Shown piece after piece: positions 1 through 6,362 of a stretch of 6,363 nt of DNA. The DNA comes from Dechloromonas sp. Its GTDB lineage: Bacteria > Pseudomonadota > Gammaproteobacteria > Burkholderiales > Rhodocyclaceae. Where the stretch lies: NCBI GenBank assembly GCA_017302355.1, contig JAFLDQ010000181.1:1-6363 (forward strand), written 5' to 3'. Numbering within the stretch: position 1 is the first letter of the stretch; each line of letters opens with the position of its first letter. Below the pieces are notes generated by a model. The model ran no database searches. It had not been told where the DNA came from and was given only the letters and a program-made list of their open reading frames with translations. Made by a program: the position numbers and the translations under genes.

Positions 1-1
1 G

Positions 2-730
2 CCGCCGCACCGCTGCCCGCCTTCGCCCTACGAGCGCGCCTGCCTGATCGCCGGCCTGTTCAAGCAGCGCAAGATCAAGGGCAAGGTCATCATCCTCGAC
101 CCGAAACCCGCTCCGGCGCCGATTACCGTCGGTTTCCAGGACGCCTTCCGCGAGATCTACCAGGACCAGATCGTCTACGTGCCCAAGGCGGCGATCCAGG
201 AAGTCGACCCGTTCAACAGGAAGATCAAGACGGCGGCTGGCGACTTCGGCTTCGACCATTCGATCCTGATGGCCCCGCACCAGGCCGGCGACATGGCCTG
301 GAAGGCCGGCGTCATCGGCAGGAACGAGGATGGCAAGGCGACCGGCTGGGCCGGCGTCGATCCCTTCATGCTGAACCTCAAGGACGACCCGGACACCTAC
401 GTCATCGGCGACGCGGTCGGCATCGTTTCGCCGCGGTTCCGCTTCTACCCGAAGGCCGGCCACGTCGCCAACGCGCACGCGAAGATCGTCGCCAGGTACA
501 TCGCCGAGCGGGCCAGGGGCCGCGAGCCGAAGTTCGCGCTGCCCGACAACCTGTGCTTCATGATGGTCAACACCGAACCGCGCGAGGACATCGCCGTACG
601 CTTCAAGTACTGGGTGGATGAAAAGGGCGCCATCATGCAGGACCAGACCGACGACGACCTGCGCAGCGAAGAACTCGTCACCGAAGACTTCGCCTGGGCC
701 GGACGCATGTACGAGGATATGTTCGGATGA
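2..730 (+). CDS. FCSD-like flavoprotein (flavocytochrome c sulfide dehydrogenase flavoprotein family), C-terminal 242 residues
   Basis: The reading frame is open from the left edge, so roughly the first 40% (the N-terminal FAD-binding Rossmann fold) is missing. Seen: the visible part opens with [15 protein letters not shown] (Cys at visible residue 5), which matches the CPPGPYERA signature of FccB/SoxF-type flavoproteins. TYVIGDA (visible residues 132-138) is the GD motif that contacts FAD near the end of this fold, followed by [16 protein letters not shown], equivalent to the PKSGYSANSQ-K stretch of FccB. The tail ending [12 protein letters not shown] resembles the FCSD flavin-binding C-terminal domain. 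Family members oxidise sulfide and pass electrons to a c-type cytochrome. Odd: where I recall GWCPVD in FccB, carrying the second redox cysteine, this protein has GWAGVD (Ala at visible residue 117), so normal sulfide chemistry is doubtful. The stop overlaps the selB start (ATGA). No cytochrome partner is visible. It could also be a related FAD-dependent oxidoreductase of other specificity. Confidence 0.8.
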   Translation, partial: PPHRCPPSPYERACLIAGLFKQRKIKGKVIILDPKPAPAPITVGFQDAFREIYQDQIVYVPKAAIQEVDPFNRKIKTAAGDFGFDHSILMAPHQAGDMAWKAGVIGRNEDGKATGWAGVDPFMLNLKDDPDTYVIGDAVGIVSPRFRFYPKAGHVANAHAKIVARYIAERARGREPKFALPDNLCFMMVNTEPREDIAVRFKYWVDEKGAIMQDQTDDDLRSEELVTEDFAWAGRMYEDMFG

Positions 731-2604
731 TCGTCGGCACCGCCGGCCACATCGACCACGGCAAGACGACGCTGGTCAAGGCGCTGACCGGCGTCGATTG
801 CGACCGTCTCAAGGAAGAGAAGGCGCGCGGAATCACCGTCGACCTCGGCTACGCCTACACGCCGACGCTCGGCTTCGTCGACGTCCCCGGCCATGAAAGG
901 CTGATCCACAACATGCTCGCCGGCGCCACCGGCATCAACTTCGCGCTGCTCGTCATCGCCGCCGACGACGGACCGATGCCGCAGACGCGCGAGCATCTGG
1001 AGATCATCGAACTGCTTGGCATCCGGCGCGGCGCGGTGGCGCTGACCAAGATCGACCTTGCCGCGGTCGACCGGCAAAAACAGGCAGAAACCGAAATCGC
1101 CGAACTGCTCTCCAACACCGTACTGGCCGGCGCACCGATCTTCCCGGTCGCCGCCGTCAGCGGCGAAGGCGTCGGCGAGCTGCGCGCGCATCTCGAAGTG
1201 GCTGCCGCAGCGCAAAGCGAACACCAGGCCAGCGGCGGCTTTCGCCTCGCCATCGACCGCTGCTTCACGCTCGCCGGGGCCGGCACCGTCGTCACCGGCA
1301 CCGCCTTTGCCGGCTCCGTGCACACCGGCGACCGCTTGCTGCTGTCGCCGCCTGGCCGCCCGGTGCGTGTGCGCAGCCTGCGCGTGCACGACATCCCGGC
1401 GGAATCGGGTCACGCCGGGCAACGCATCGCGCTGGCGCTCACCGGCATCGAGAAGGCCGAGGTCGAACGCGGCATGTGGATCGTCGCGCCTGGGTTGCAC
1501 GCCCCGGTGCGCCGCTTCGACGCCAGGCTACGCGTCCTCGCCGGCCAGCCGGGGCTGAAGCACTGGACGCCGGCGCATCTGCACCTCGGCGCCGAGGATG
1601 TTGCCGCCCGCGTCGCCCTGCTCGGCGCCGACGAAATCCCGTCCGGCGGCGAACACTGGGCGCAAATCACCGTCGACCGCGACATCGCCACGCTCGCCGG
1701 CGACCGCTTCATTCTGCGCGACGCATCGGCCCGCCACACCATCGGCGGCGGCATCGTCGTCGACATCTTCCCGCCCAGCCGCGGTAGGCGCAGCCCGGAA
1801 CGGCTGGCGATGCTCGCCGCGCTGGCCGACGCCGATCCGGCGACCGCCTTGCATCTCGCCGCCGAGCAGCAGGCGGCCGGCGCCGACCTCGCCGCACAGG
1901 CATGCAACCGCAACCTGGAACCGGCAGCGATGGCGGCGCTGTGCGCCCGCCTCGACCTGAAAGTCGTTGGCGACGCCGCTTTCGCGCGGTCCCGCTGGCA
2001 GGAACTGGAAGCCCGCCTGCTGGCCGCGCTGGCCGCCGAACACGAACGCGCCCCCGACCTGACTGGCGTCGAGCGCGACCGCCTGCGCCGGTTGACGCTG
2101 CCGACCCTGTCCCGGCCGGCGTTCGACGCGCTGCTCGCCGCGCCACTCGCCGACGGGCGCGTCGCCCGCACGCACGCCTGGCTGCATCTGCCGCAGCACC
2201 AGGTGCAGCTCGCCGCCGCCGACCGCGACCTGTGGCTGGCCCTGAAGCCGCTGCTCGACGCCGCTCCCTGCAACCCGCCGCGCGTCCGCGACGTGGCGCG
2301 GGCGACCGGCATCGGCGAAGACACGGTGCGCGCCCTGTTCAAGCGCATCGCCCGGCATGGCGACGCGTGGCCGGTGGCGCACGACCATTTCTTCACCGCG
2401 GAAGCGGTGACCGAGCTTGCGCGCCGGGCCGCCGGCATCCACCAGCGCGACGGCTGCATCCGCGCCGCGCCCTTGCGCGACGAGATCGGCGGCGGCCGCA
2501 AGGTGGCCATCCAGATCCTCGAATTCTTCGATCGCATCGGCTACACTCGCCGCATCCGCGACACCCATCTTCTGCGCGGCACCCCCGAGCAATTCGGAGC
2601 ATGA
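727..2604 (+). CDS. selB: Selenocysteine-specific elongation factor SelB
   Basis: This 625-residue translation factor binds GTP and selenocysteyl-tRNA-Sec and delivers it to UGA codons marked by a SECIS hairpin in the mRNA. Seen: P-loop GHIDHGKT (residues 7-14), switch I region with [12 protein letters not shown] (33-44), G3 motif DVPGHE (52-57) and G4 motif TKID (107-110). EF-Tu-like beta-barrel domains follow, then a C-terminal half of winged-helix repeats. The last winged helix contains [20 protein letters not shown] (588-607) and ends near [11 protein letters not shown], the conserved SelB mRNA-binding end. Length is close to E. coli SelB (614). The ATG overlaps the upstream TGA (ATGA), with a GAGG about 10 nt before it (713-716), so translation is probably coupled to the flavoprotein. 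The tRNA-Sec gene begins 5 nt after the stop, which confirms the assignment independently. selA and selD are not in the window. Confidence 0.97.
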   Translation: MIVGTAGHIDHGKTTLVKALTGVDCDRLKEEKARGITVDLGYAYTPTLGFVDVPGHERLIHNMLAGATGINFALLVIAADDGPMPQTREHLEIIELLGIRRGAVALTKIDLAAVDRQKQAETEIAELLSNTVLAGAPIFPVAAVSGEGVGELRAHLEVAAAAQSEHQASGGFRLAIDRCFTLAGAGTVVTGTAFAGSVHTGDRLLLSPPGRPVRVRSLRVHDIPAESGHAGQRIALALTGIEKAEVERGMWIVAPGLHAPVRRFDARLRVLAGQPGLKHWTPAHLHLGAEDVAARVALLGADEIPSGGEHWAQITVDRDIATLAGDRFILRDASARHTIGGGIVVDIFPPSRGRRSPERLAMLAALADADPATALHLAAEQQAAGADLAAQACNRNLEPAAMAALCARLDLKVVGDAAFARSRWQELEARLLAALAAEHERAPDLTGVERDRLRRLTLPTLSRPAFDALLAAPLADGRVARTHAWLHLPQHQVQLAAADRDLWLALKPLLDAAPCNPPRVRDVARATGIGEDTVRALFKRIARHGDAWPVAHDHFFTAEAVTELARRAAGIHQRDGCIRAAPLRDEIGGGRKVAIQILEFFDRIGYTRRIRDTHLLRGTPEQFGA

Positions 2605-2609
2605 ACAAC

Positions 2610-2705
2610 GGAAGAGATCGTTCCCCGGTGGGGCGGCCGGTCTTCAAAACCGGTAGGGCCTGTCAGACAGGCTTGGGTAGGTTCGACTCCTGCTCTCTTC
2701 CGCCA
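2610..2705 (+). tRNA. selC: tRNA-Sec (anticodon UCA)
   Basis: Folded by eye. An 8-bp acceptor stem GGAAGAGA (2610-2617) pairs with TCTCTTCC (2694-2701), followed by discriminator G2702 and an encoded CCA (2703-2705). The anticodon stem CCGGT/ACCGG (2637-2641 with 2649-2653) carries loop CTTCAAA with anticodon TCA at 2644-2646, which reads UGA. The long variable arm has a 6-bp stem GCCTGT/ACAGGC (2658-2663 with 2667-2672). The T arm is a 5-bp stem (2677-2681 with 2689-2693) around TTCGACT. A C-rich/G-rich D stem lies near 2622-2634. The 8+5 acceptor/T-arm stack and extra-long variable arm are the hallmarks of bacterial tRNA-Sec, and the sequence is recognisably close to E. coli selC. At 96 nt including CCA it has the expected size. 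With only 5 nt after selB it is probably cut out of the same transcript; I see no separate promoter. Confidence 0.97.
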
Positions 2706-2825
2706 AATTTTGCCGTCTGCACGTCCGCGCTCCGGTCGCCTTCGCCTTGCCGTGCAACAGCACTGTCAGCGGCTCGGCTTCGCGGCGCGAACGCGCGGCC
2801 AGCAGAATTTCCTCGATGACCCGCC
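2706..2825 (+). other. Intergenic region between selC and the lipoyl-protein gene
   Basis: These 120 nt should hold the end of the selB-selC transcript and possibly a promoter for the following operon. I find no hairpin followed by a T-run and no convincing -35/-10 pair. The 3' flank of selC is a known integration site for genomic islands in other bacteria, but there is no integrase gene and no second copy of the selC 3' end in the window. An in-frame TGA at 2817-2819 closes the reading frame of the next gene on its upstream side. Confidence 0.6.
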
Positions 2826-3260
2826 ATGGCCCACACCCCCTTCACCGGCACCCTCCCCGACGACCGTCTCTACTGCCCGCGCTACGACATGTGGGTGCAG
2901 GAGGCCGGCAACGGCGAGGCGCTGATCGGCGCGACCGGTTTCGGCGTCTTCCTTGCCGGCGAGATCATCGCCTTCACGAGCAAGCCAAATGGCGCCACGG
3001 TCGACATCGGGCGCGGCATGGCGACGGTCGAATGCCGCAAGACCGTGCTTGCCGTCCACGCCCCGATTTCTTTCGTGTTGCTGGAAGGCAACGAAGCCGC
3101 CGAGGAACGGCCGTCCCTCGTCCATCGCGATCCCCACGCGGCCGGGTGGATGGCCCGCGTCCGGCCAACGCGCTGGGAGGCGGAGCGCCCCGCCCTGATC
3201 GACGGCGCCGCCTATCGCGCCCATATCCTCGGGATCGAGCCGGAGGCCAGGTTTGGCTGA
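2826..3260 (+). CDS. GcvH-like lipoyl-domain protein
   Basis: A 144-residue protein resembling glycine cleavage H protein. Seen: the N-terminal PDDRLYCPRYDMWV (11-24) corresponds to the 'Y...H.W' opening of H proteins; GATGFGVFLAGEIIAF (35-50) corresponds to the GITDYAQ.-LGDIVYV stretch; ATVECRKTVLAVHAPIS (66-82) corresponds to the lipoyl-lysine hairpin, making Lys72 the candidate lipoylation site; NEAAEERPSLVHRDPHAAGW (89-108) corresponds to the conserved 'NE.L...P.L.N.DPYG.GW' tail. In glycine cleavage the H protein shuttles an aminomethyl group, but no gcvT or gcvP is present here. Instead the gene overlaps a DsrE-like gene, recalling the GcvH-like lipoate-binding proteins (LbpA) of the sHdr sulfur-oxidation pathway. 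That role is inference. The ATG is fixed by an in-frame stop two codons upstream; no clear Shine-Dalgarno precedes it. Cys70 lies two residues before the lysine. Confidence 0.8.
   Translation: MAHTPFTGTLPDDRLYCPRYDMWVQEAGNGEALIGATGFGVFLAGEIIAFTSKPNGATVDIGRGMATVECRKTVLAVHAPISFVLLEGNEAAEERPSLVHRDPHAAGWMARVRPTRWEAERPALIDGAAYRAHILGIEPEARFG
3242..3246 (+). promoter_or_regulatory. Shine-Dalgarno GGAGG for the DsrE-like gene
   Basis: GGAGG lies 6 nt before a TTG codon at 3253, inside the end of the preceding gene. It decides the unusual TTG start of the DsrE-like protein: the next in-frame ATG is far inside the conserved domain. Confidence 0.75.
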
Positions 3261-3627
3261 CCATCTCGCGCTGCTGGTCTGGGCGGCGACGCCGGAGCAC
3301 CCGGAGTTGCTGGTCACGCCACTGGTTCACGCGCTGGCGGCACGGGCGCTCGACGCCGAGGTCGAGATCCATTTTGCCGGCCCGGCGGTTCGCTGGCTGG
3401 TTGCCGGCGTTGCCGATCAGCGGTTCGCGACCCTCGCCGGCGAGAAATCGCTGGGCGACTTCCTGCGCGAAGTCGCCGCCGAGGATGTCCGCCTGGTCGC
3501 CTGCGGCATGGCCCGCGCTGCCTGGGTCGGCGCCGGCGAGACGCTGATCTCCGGGGCCGGCGCCGCCGGCGCCACGGCCTTTGTCGCCCGCGCGCTCGAC
3601 CCGGCGTGGCGGACGCTGGTCTTCTGA
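3253..3627 (+). CDS. DsrE-like (DsrE/DsrF family) protein
   Basis: A 124-residue, probably cytoplasmic protein. Seen: an alternating hydrophobic N-terminal strand (HLALLVWAA), a helix, then EVEIHFAGPAVRWLV (36-50), resembling the second strand and helix of DsrE folds; EKSLGDFLREVAAEDVRLVACGMA (64-87) with a single cysteine, Cys84, at the end of a strand, where DsrE/TusD-type proteins carry their persulfide cysteine; and an ending RTLVF typical of this fold. Family members accept and pass on sulfane sulfur in relay systems or act as small partner subunits. The TTG start is supported by GGAGG 6 nt upstream, and the gene overlaps the lipoyl-protein gene by 8 nt, so the two are probably made together. 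Its stop TGA shares its A with the mobA ATG. Family assignment is by eye and moderately sure; the substrate is unknown. Confidence 0.7.
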   Translation: MADHLALLVWAATPEHPELLVTPLVHALAARALDAEVEIHFAGPAVRWLVAGVADQRFATLAGEKSLGDFLREVAAEDVRLVACGMARAAWVGAGETLISGAGAAGATAFVARALDPAWRTLVF

Positions 3628-4217
3628 TGCCGCGCGGGAAGATCACCGGCGTCGTCCTCGCCGGCGGACTCGGGCGGCGCCTGGGCGGGGTCGACAAGGG
3701 GCTGCAGGATCTGCGCGGGCGGCCGCTGGTCGCCCACGTCATCGAGCGCTTCGCGCCGCAGGTCGATGAGCTGCTGATCAACGCCAACCGCAATCGCGAG
3801 CGTTACGCCGCCTTCGGCCACCGTGTCGTCGCCGACCTCATCCCCGATTTCGCCGGTCCGCTCGCCGGGCTGCACGCGGCGCTGTCGGCGGCGGCGCACC
3901 CGCTGGTCGCGACCGCTCCCTGCGATTCCCCCTTCCTGCCGGCCGATCTGGTTTCTCGCCTGTTTTCCGCGTTGACCGCGGCAAATGCCAGCCTGGCCGT
4001 CGCCCGCACCTTCGACCAGCCGCACCCGGTGTTCTGCCTGTGCCAGCGCGGCGTACTGCCGCATCTGAGCGATTTCCTGGCCGGCGGCGGGCGCAAGGTC
4101 GATCGCTGGTACGCCACTCTGGATGTCGTCGAGGTCGCTTTCGACGACGAGGCCGAAGCCTTCGCCAACATCAATACCCGCGAGGAAATCGGGCGCTTCG
4201 CGGCGGCCAAGGAATAA
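3627..4217 (+). CDS. mobA: Molybdenum cofactor guanylyltransferase MobA
   Basis: This 196-residue enzyme transfers GMP from GTP to molybdopterin cofactor, giving the guanine dinucleotide form used by DMSO-reductase-family enzymes such as formate dehydrogenases and nitrate reductases. Seen: the nucleotide-binding signature LAGGLGRRLGGVDKGL (11-26, consensus LAGG..RRMGG.DKGL), NANRN (52-56), DFAGPLAGLHAAL (around 74-86), the Mg-binding strand APCDSPFLP with Asp100, HPVFCL, and FANINT near the end (NINT 181-184). Length matches E. coli MobA (194). I chose the ATG at 3627, which gives the family-typical N-terminus ITGVVLAGG and a TGATG junction with the preceding stop; a GTG at 3606 would add seven unconserved residues. 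As last gene of the operon it links the lipoyl/DsrE pair to molybdoenzyme maturation and, through selB/selC upstream, suggests a selenocysteine formate dehydrogenase as client (inference). Confidence 0.95.
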   Translation: MPRGKITGVVLAGGLGRRLGGVDKGLQDLRGRPLVAHVIERFAPQVDELLINANRNRERYAAFGHRVVADLIPDFAGPLAGLHAALSAAAHPLVATAPCDSPFLPADLVSRLFSALTAANASLAVARTFDQPHPVFCLCQRGVLPHLSDFLAGGGRKVDRWYATLDVVEVAFDDEAEAFANINTREEIGRFAAAKE

Positions 4218-4230
4218 CGACGGTTATTCC
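4211..4230. repeat. Perfect inverted repeat over both stop codons of convergent genes; possible bidirectional terminator
   Basis: GGAATAAC (4211-4218) and GTTATTCC (4223-4230) are perfect reverse complements around a 4-nt loop GACG. The left arm contains the mobA stop TAA (4215-4217); the right arm contains, on the other strand, the stop of the VOC gene (4224-4226). A second small hairpin, TCCGG-CAG-CCGGA, lies at 4228-4240. There is no T-run on either side, so a classic intrinsic terminator is not proven, but a shared hairpin at a 6-nt convergent junction fits an end signal for both transcripts. Confidence 0.45.
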
Positions 4231-4649
4231 GGCAGCCGGACCCGTCCCCGTTCATCGAGCGGGAAGAACGGGTTCCAGCAGACCTCCCAGAGAAAGCCGT
4301 CGGGGTCGGCGAAATAGCCGCGGTAGCCGCCCCAGAACACCTTGCCGGCGCGCCGGACCAGTCGCCCGCCGGCGGCGACCGCTTCCGCCAGCAAGCGATC
4401 GACCGCCGCTTCGGATTCCACGTTGTGGGCCAGCGTGAAGCCTGGAAAGCCGCTGCCTGCGACTGCGACATCGGCATCCTCGGCCAGCGCGGCGCGGGGA
4501 AAGAGCGCGAGGACGACGCCGCCGGCATTGAAGAAGGCGATCCCGGGCTGGCTGGCCGGGGATTCCCGCCAGCCGAGCGCCGCGTAGAAGGCGCGGCTGA
4601 CGGCGAGGTCAGCGACCCCGAGGGTGATGAAGCTGATGGTCTGGCGCAT
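4224..4649 (-). CDS. VOC (glyoxalase/bleomycin-resistance superfamily) protein
   Basis: A 141-residue single-chain VOC protein with two beta-alpha-beta-beta-beta modules. Seen: ISFITLGVADLAVSRAFYAA (5-24) is the standard first strand and helix, ending in ALGW; GGVVLALFPR (43-52) closes module one; FTLAHNVESEAAVDRLLAEA (71-90) opens module two; GGYRGYFADPDGFLWEVCWN (107-126) is the signature end, with Glu122 in the usual metal-ligand place. The first-strand histidine ligand found in glyoxalase I-like members (typically H-[IV]-T-L) is Phe7 here, so metal-dependent glyoxalase activity cannot be assumed. Members act as lyases, dioxygenases or binding proteins, and the substrate cannot be read from sequence. 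It converges on mobA with a 6-nt gap and is divergent from the sensor gene, so it is probably a separate transcription unit. Confidence 0.88.
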   Translation of the reverse strand: MRQTISFITLGVADLAVSRAFYAALGWRESPASQPGIAFFNAGGVVLALFPRAALAEDADVAVAGSGFPGFTLAHNVESEAAVDRLLAEAVAAGGRLVRRAGKVFWGGYRGYFADPDGFLWEVCWNPFFPLDERGRVRLPE

Positions 4650-4741
4650 GTTTCGGCATTTCCGGAATGCAGCGATCTGCCAGTTTATACCCTGCCCGCT
4701 TGCGCGTAGGATGGAACTTCCCGACCGCCGGAGGTTCTGCC
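4650..4741. promoter_or_regulatory. Divergent intergenic region (VOC gene / sensor gene), presumed promoters
   Basis: Both flanking genes must be transcribed outward from these 92 nt. On the - strand TATAAA (4689 to 4684) is a fair -10 box about 35 nt before the VOC start, but no good -35 accompanies it. For the sensor gene, GGAGG at 4730-4734 is a strong Shine-Dalgarno 7 nt before GTG 4742. No clear operator palindrome was seen. Confidence 0.35.
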
Positions 4742-6295
4742 GTGACCCGCCGCTTCCCGCTCCATGTTCATATCTCGACGCTGTTCATCGCCCTGATCCT
4801 GCTGATAGGCAGCGTTATCGGCGGACTCGGCTACCGGGTCAGCCGCGAGATCCTCGAAACCACGGCAGGCGATCTGAATGCGCGCATCGGCCGCGAAACC
4901 CTGAGCGAATTCACCAACCTGATCGGCCCCGCCGAAATGGCGGCGCGACTGGTCAGCCACGACGGCGTCACGCGCACCGGTTCGCTGGCGGAACGCATGA
5001 ACTACCTCGGTTTCATGCGCACGGCGCTCGACAACTCGGCGGCCCTGACCTCGATCTACGTCGGCTACGGCGACGGCGATTTCTTCATGCTGCGCCGCTT
5101 CCACAGCCCCGTCGAGGGGCAGACCTTCAACGCCCCATCCGAGGCCGTCTACATGGCGCAGAGCATCGAACGCGGCACGGACGGCACGCGCGGCAGCTTC
5201 ATCTTTTTCGACGCCGCGCTCAAACAGCTGCGCAGCGACGATCTGCCCGACTACGCCATGGCCTACGACCCGCGCACGCGCGGCTGGTACCAGGCGGCGC
5301 AGGCATCCGCCGGGCAGATCAAGACGCCTCCCTATGTCTTCTACACCAGCCAGAAGGTCGGCACGACCATCGCCAACCGCGCCAACAACGCCGACGCCGT
5401 CGTCGGCGCCGACATTCGTCTGGAAACCCTCGACCAGTCGCTGGCCCGGCAGAAGGTGACGGCGGGCAGCCACGCCGTGCTGGCCAACCGGGAAGGGCTG
5501 ACCATCGCCGACGAAAACCTGGCGCAGGCGATCCAGTCGGCGGCCGCGCCCGGCGGCCAGCCGGCGCTGCCCCGCCTGGCCGATCTCGGCATCCCGGTGC
5601 TCGCCCGCATCGGCGAACTGCTGCCGACGCTCGACGATGCCGGCGGCGGCCGCGACCTCGCGCTGACCGTCGACGGCGTCGACTGGCACGTCTCGCTGCG
5701 CCCGGTGCAGCTGGAAGGCGCCGCGCCGCTGTACCTGATCACCGCGATCCCCGACGCCGAGCTGATGTCCGCCGCCAAACGGCTGATGCGCCACGCCGCG
5801 CTGGCCACGGTGCTGGTCATCCTGCTCGGAATCCCGGTCACCTGGCTGCTCGCCCGCGCCATTTCCGGCCCCCTGCGCCAGTTGGCGCGCGCGGCGGAGG
5901 CGATCCGCCACTTCGAGTTCTCGCAGCCAATCAAGGTCGATTCGCTGGTGCTGGAAGTGAATAACCTGACGCTCACCATGGACAGCATGAAGCGGACGAT
6001 ACGCCGGTTTCTCGATGTCACGCACGCCATCGCCGACGAAAGGGACTTCGATCGCCTGCTGCCGAAACTGCTCACCGAGACGATGGCGGCGGCCGGCGCC
6101 GAGGCCGGCGTTCTCTACCTGGCGGACAACGCCCACCTGCGCCCGGCGGCGGCCTTGCGTTGCGACGGCGCCGCGCTGACCGCCGGCGACGCCTCGGTGG
6201 CCGTCGCCGCTTGCGGCCCGCTGCTCGAGTCCGCCCTTTTTCAATTTTCAAAAGCTGGTGATGCAGGTCAGGAAGCAGGTCGCTCATTTGCTTAA
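4742..6295 (+). CDS. Membrane sensor protein with Cache, HAMP and truncated GAF domain; output domain lost
   Basis: Seen, numbered from GTG 4742 (GGAGG 7 nt upstream; an ATG at 4667 would add 25 residues lacking family character): TM1 at about 11-31 (STLFIALILLIGSVIGGLGY), a periplasmic region of about 320 residues, TM2 at about 353-371 (LATVLVILLGIPVTWLL), a HAMP linker from about 372 (ARAISGPLRQLARAAEAIR), and a GAF-type start from about 430 (ERDFDRLLPKLL...AGVLYLADN). The periplasmic part has double-Cache hallmarks: GYGDGDFF (108-115), YDPRTRGWY (175-183), PYVFYT (197-202), then a VVGADIRLETL strand. Such proteins sense small ligands outside the inner membrane and usually end in an HD-GYP, cyclase or kinase output domain. 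Here the GAF domain stops at about residue 497 (nt 6231-6237). The last 20 or so residues (FQFSKAG... to TAA 6295) are read from low-GC foreign sequence, so the gene is a fragment and its output type cannot be known. Confidence 0.85.
   Translation: MTRRFPLHVHISTLFIALILLIGSVIGGLGYRVSREILETTAGDLNARIGRETLSEFTNLIGPAEMAARLVSHDGVTRTGSLAERMNYLGFMRTALDNSAALTSIYVGYGDGDFFMLRRFHSPVEGQTFNAPSEAVYMAQSIERGTDGTRGSFIFFDAALKQLRSDDLPDYAMAYDPRTRGWYQAAQASAGQIKTPPYVFYTSQKVGTTIANRANNADAVVGADIRLETLDQSLARQKVTAGSHAVLANREGLTIADENLAQAIQSAAAPGGQPALPRLADLGIPVLARIGELLPTLDDAGGGRDLALTVDGVDWHVSLRPVQLEGAAPLYLITAIPDAELMSAAKRLMRHAALATVLVILLGIPVTWLLARAISGPLRQLARAAEAIRHFEFSQPIKVDSLVLEVNNLTLTMDSMKRTIRRFLDVTHAIADERDFDRLLPKLLTETMAAAGAEAGVLYLADNAHLRPAAALRCDGAALTAGDASVAVAACGPLLESALFQFSKAGDAGQEAGRSFA
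6230..6240. other. Breakpoint joining two unrelated coding sequences
   Basis: To the left lies an intact + strand GAF reading frame at about 77% GC (6181-6240); to the right lies a - strand guanylyltransferase reading frame at about 41% GC. Both are interrupted inside the protein at the same few bases. I see no terminal inverted repeat, target-site duplication or transposase here. A chimeric assembly join or a very recent illegitimate recombination explains it. Confidence 0.75.
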
Positions 6296-6362
6296 GCATT
6301 GTATCTGCCCTGAAAATGAACATTCCGCTGTTCCATAAAAAATCACCGCTTTCAAGAAATAC
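6236..6362 (-). pseudogene. Internal fragment of mannose-1-phosphate guanylyltransferase (GDP-mannose pyrophosphorylase)
   Basis: Reading leftward from the right edge, the - strand encodes about 42 residues: a stretch containing FLESGDFLWNSGMFIFRADT followed by a helix with LLPDLHHQLLKIEKG. The SG-x-[YF]-x-WNSGMF-x-[FW] signature is characteristic of mannose-1-phosphate guanylyltransferases, which make GDP-mannose from GTP and mannose-1-phosphate for capsule, LPS or exopolysaccharide; the helix after it also fits. The frame enters open from the right edge and loses similarity at 6234-6236, where it runs into the antisense of the GAF coding sequence (low-complexity Arg-rich shadow). No stop or start marks this end. 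Base composition (about 41% GC in 6241-6363) is unlike the rest of the window, so it comes from a different genomic background. The family call is firm for so short a piece; the intact gene lies outside the window. Confidence 0.75.

Noticed and set aside
1410..2592. Long open frames on the - strand opposite selB
   Set aside because: Arg/Ala/Ser-rich shadows of the firmly identified selB; the winged-helix signature on the + strand extends through this region.
2602..2604. TGA of selB (or 728-730 of the flavoprotein) as a selenocysteine codon, given the nearby Sec machinery
   Set aside because: Readthrough of the selB TGA would run straight into the tRNA gene, and selB already ends with its conserved C-terminus; the flavoprotein likewise ends at its family-typical tail.
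2706..2825. Possible - strand coding remnant in the selC 3' flank (a reading with RVIEEILLAARSRREAEP and LTVLLHG)
   Set aside because: Looks protein-like but is only about 35 residues, has no start or ribosome site and matches no family I know; GC-rich noncoding DNA often gives such readings.
2694..2825. Genomic-island attachment site at the 3' end of selC
   Set aside because: selC is a classic integration site, but there is no integrase and no repeat of the tRNA 3' end, and the downstream genes match the host's GC content.
2747..3547. 266-codon + strand open frame overlapping the lipoyl and DsrE-like genes
   Set aside because: Arg/Pro-rich out-of-frame reading; the overlapping frames carry the recognisable protein families.
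4667..4741. Upstream ATG at 4667 as start of the sensor protein
   Set aside because: The added 25 residues are not family-like and lie in the presumed promoter region; GTG 4742 has a strong GGAGG at 7 nt and puts TM1 at the usual distance.
4685..6244. 519-codon open frame on the - strand opposite the sensor gene
   Set aside because: Shadow of GC-rich coding DNA: low-complexity Arg/Gly/Ala/Val composition and no recognisable motif, while the + strand shows clear Cache/HAMP/TM features.
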